Below, piece by piece: positions 6,830 to 8,014 of a stretch of DNA of 8,014 nucleotides. Below the pieces are notes generated by a model. That model worked only from the letters and a program-made list of their open reading frames with translations, had not been told where the DNA came from and did not search any database. Location of the stretch: the NCBI GenBank assembly GCA_021200075.1, contig JAJQGZ010000123.1, positions 1-8,014 on the forward strand, in the 5' to 3' direction. The first letter of the stretch is position 1; each line of letters begins with the position of its first letter. The DNA is from Clostridiales bacterium. GTDB taxonomy: Bacteria > Bacillota > Clostridia > Oscillospirales > Acutalibacteraceae. Position numbers and translations under genes: made by a program.

Positions 6830-7728
6830 ATGAAAAAATTAACTTCAAAACTCAACAACCCGGTATTTATGACAATACTGGTACTGTTCACTGTGGTTGT
6901 GATACTCGCCGCTTGCATCGGCTTGTCATCAAACGCAGCCACCAACAACATCAATGCTATGGCGGCGAATTATTCCGGCAGCTACAGCGGTGATTATTCG
7001 GGAGATTATTTCGGTGATTACAGCGGTGCTTATGACGATGATTATTCGGGCAGCTACAGCGGAGATTACGATTCCGAAGACGAGACTATAACTCAGGTTC
7101 CGGAGACAACAACTGCAGCTCAGGAAGAGTCCGCAACTCAGCCTGCTTCTGAAACTACAACTGCGGCAACCGAAACTCCCGCAGCATCCACGAAGTTGCT
7201 GCTGTTAAGTCAGTTAAGCTTTCCAAAACCACATATGTTTACAACGGCAAAAAGAGAAAGCTCACAGTAACCGTTAAAGATGTAAACGGCAATGTTGTTT
7301 CCTCTGAATATTATACCGTTACATATGCAAAGGGCAGTAAGAATGTAGGCAAGTATAAGGTTACGGTAACTTTCACAGGCGTTTACGCTTCCACCAAGAC
7401 CTATACCCGTTACTTCACAATCACTCCCAAAGCCAATACAGCTAAGACCGTAAAGGCTGCAAAGAAGAGCATAACCGTTAAGCTTACTAAGAAAACTTCT
7501 CAGACAACCGGTTATCAGATTCAGTACGCTACCAACAAGAAGTTCACCAAGAACAAGAAGACCGTAACTCTCAAGAGCAATAAGACTACTTCAAAGAAAA
7601 TTACCGGTCTCAAGTCAAACACAAAGTATTATGTTCGTGTTCGTACTTACAAAACCGTAAAGGTAAACAGCAAGAGCGTAAAGGTTTATTCCAAGTGGTC
7701 ATCCGTTAAATCTGTTAAGACAAAGTAA
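6830..7728 (+). CDS. Surface lipoprotein with tyrosine-periodic repeat, Ig-like and Fn3 domains (one frameshift)
   Basis: The ATG at 6830 has a strong AAAGGAGG site at 6814-6821. The frame also extends back to 6791, but that start lacks a site and lies inside the previous gene. The reconstructed length is about 299 residues. The N-terminus has lysines, a hydrophobic core (12-25) and LAAC at 26-29, a good lipobox, so Cys29 is probably lipidated and the protein anchored outside the membrane. Residues 47-80 are SGDY-like repeats. A Thr/Ala/Glu/Gln-rich linker (about 86-120) follows. One base is lost near 7194-7196; afterwards the frame reads AAVKSVKLSKTTYVYNGK. Next comes an Ig-like domain (about 123-200: YVYNGKKRKLTVTVKD, KNVGKYKVTVTF) of a kind common in clostridial surface proteins. 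A Lys-rich Fn3 domain (about 203-299: TGYQIQYATNKKF, LKSNTKYYVRVRTY) ends the protein. It starts 35 bases after the membrane-protein stop with no clear promoter between, so it may be cotranscribed. Confidence 0.82.
6968..7069 (+). repeat. In-frame repeat encoding Tyr at every fourth residue (SGDY-like)
   Basis: Residues 47-80 of the lipoprotein have tyrosines at 48, 52, 56, 60, 64, 68, 72, 76 and 80, an exact period of four. The other positions are mostly Ser-Gly-Asp or Ser-Gly-Ser. The DNA is a degenerate 12-base tandem repeat, with synonymous differences between copies, which suggests selection on the protein rather than very recent expansion. It forms an acidic, flexible, tyrosine-rich spacer just outside the membrane anchor. 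Confidence 0.85.
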
Positions 7729-7752
7729 GTTAATTTTTATTCACTGTTAATG

Positions 7753-7792
7753 CAGGGATTGCCTCACATTCCGTGAGACAGCCTCTGTTTTT
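7753..7792 (+). terminator. Intrinsic terminator after the lipoprotein gene
   Basis: CAGGGATTGCCTCAC at 7753-7767 pairs with GTGAGACAGCCTCTG at 7773-7787 around a 5-base ATTCC loop. Of 15 positions, 13 pair (two as G-U) and two are A-C mismatches. TTTTT follows at 7788-7792. It lies 24 bases after the stop codon and ends the transcription unit. Confidence 0.85.
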
Positions 7793-7871
7793 ATATTCCT
7801 TAAATATCCTCCAAAAAAGCAGAACAAATATAGTTTATTCAGACGGCATAAGCTAAGAATGCATATAACAC

Positions 7872-7935
7872 AAGGGCATTTTGTAGGGGCGGATAGCATC
7901 CGCCCGGTTATGTTTGAGCGAAAATAGATGCCCTT
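7872..7935. repeat. Nested palindromic repeat element (REP/MITE-like)
   Basis: An outer inverted repeat, AAGGGCAT at 7872-7879 and ATGCCCTT at 7928-7935, encloses an inner perfect palindrome, GGGCGGAT at 7887-7894 and ATCCGCCC at 7898-7905, with a 3-base loop. The inner part is much more GC-rich than its surroundings. GGGGCGG...CCGCCCG palindromes of this style are familiar as scattered intergenic repeats in gut Clostridia; that it is a member of such a family is inference. Confidence 0.55.
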
Positions 7936-8014
7936 AATACTACACCCCAACATTTATTACGGCTTTGTCAAGAAAAGTGTGTAAGTTTTTTAAAATATGC
8001 AAAAGATTTAAGGT
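7936..8014. other. Edge region without a gene; possible insertion-sequence end
   Basis: I see no gene here or anywhere in 7729-8014. From about 7961 the sequence GGCTTTGTCAAGAAAAGTG and the T-rich stretch after it resemble, read on the other strand (ACTTACACACTTTTCTTGAC), the terminal repeats of IS256-type elements. The window ends before any transposase could be seen, so this is only a suggestion. Confidence 0.2.

Overview
The window looks like a gut-type low-GC Firmicute, most likely class Clostridia (Oscillospiraceae/Ruminococcaceae-like). The signs are strong AGGAGG ribosome binding sites, consensus TTGACA/TATAAT promoters, a T-box leader, and secreted proteins ending in lysine-rich fibronectin type III-like domains. 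This placement comes from style, not from a marker gene.

Layout, all genes on the + strand. (1) 1-219: the end of an upstream unit, a perfect hairpin terminator, and a consensus promoter whose -10 box lies in the hairpin loop. (2) 220-1810: a secreted protein with a signal peptide, a propeller-like body, a chitobiase-C-like domain and a C-terminal Fn3 domain. (3) 1807-2155: a promoter and a complete T-box riboswitch; its best specifier codon is ATC (Ile). (4) 2246-5273: a four-gene operon, gamma-delta-alpha-beta, for a 2-oxoacid:ferredoxin oxidoreductase of the POR/VOR type. (5) 5266-6794: a polytopic membrane protein of unknown function, overlapping the beta gene. (6) 6830-7728: a lipoprotein with a tyrosine-every-fourth-residue (SGDY-like) repeat, a Thr/Ala/Glu-rich linker, an Ig-like domain and an Fn3 domain. 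(7) 7729-8014: a strong terminator, a nested palindromic repeat, and a possible insertion-sequence end at the edge.

The most interesting biology is the pairing of an apparent isoleucine T-box with a multi-subunit 2-oxoacid:ferredoxin oxidoreductase. If the specifier is right, isoleucine starvation turns the enzyme on. That fits a biosynthetic role, the reductive carboxylation of branched-chain acyl-CoAs to branched-chain 2-oxoacids, better than a catabolic pyruvate oxidase role.

A major caveat applies. Every protein gene except the gamma subunit is broken as written. I count ten single-base frameshifts and three in-frame stops between 220 and 7728, in unrelated genes; about half of the indels are in homopolymer runs. 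Protein homology resumes exactly after each break, so I read most of them as sequence or assembly errors, although real decay cannot be excluded. I give each gene its reconstructed full span and list the breaks. Residue numbers refer to the reconstructed proteins.
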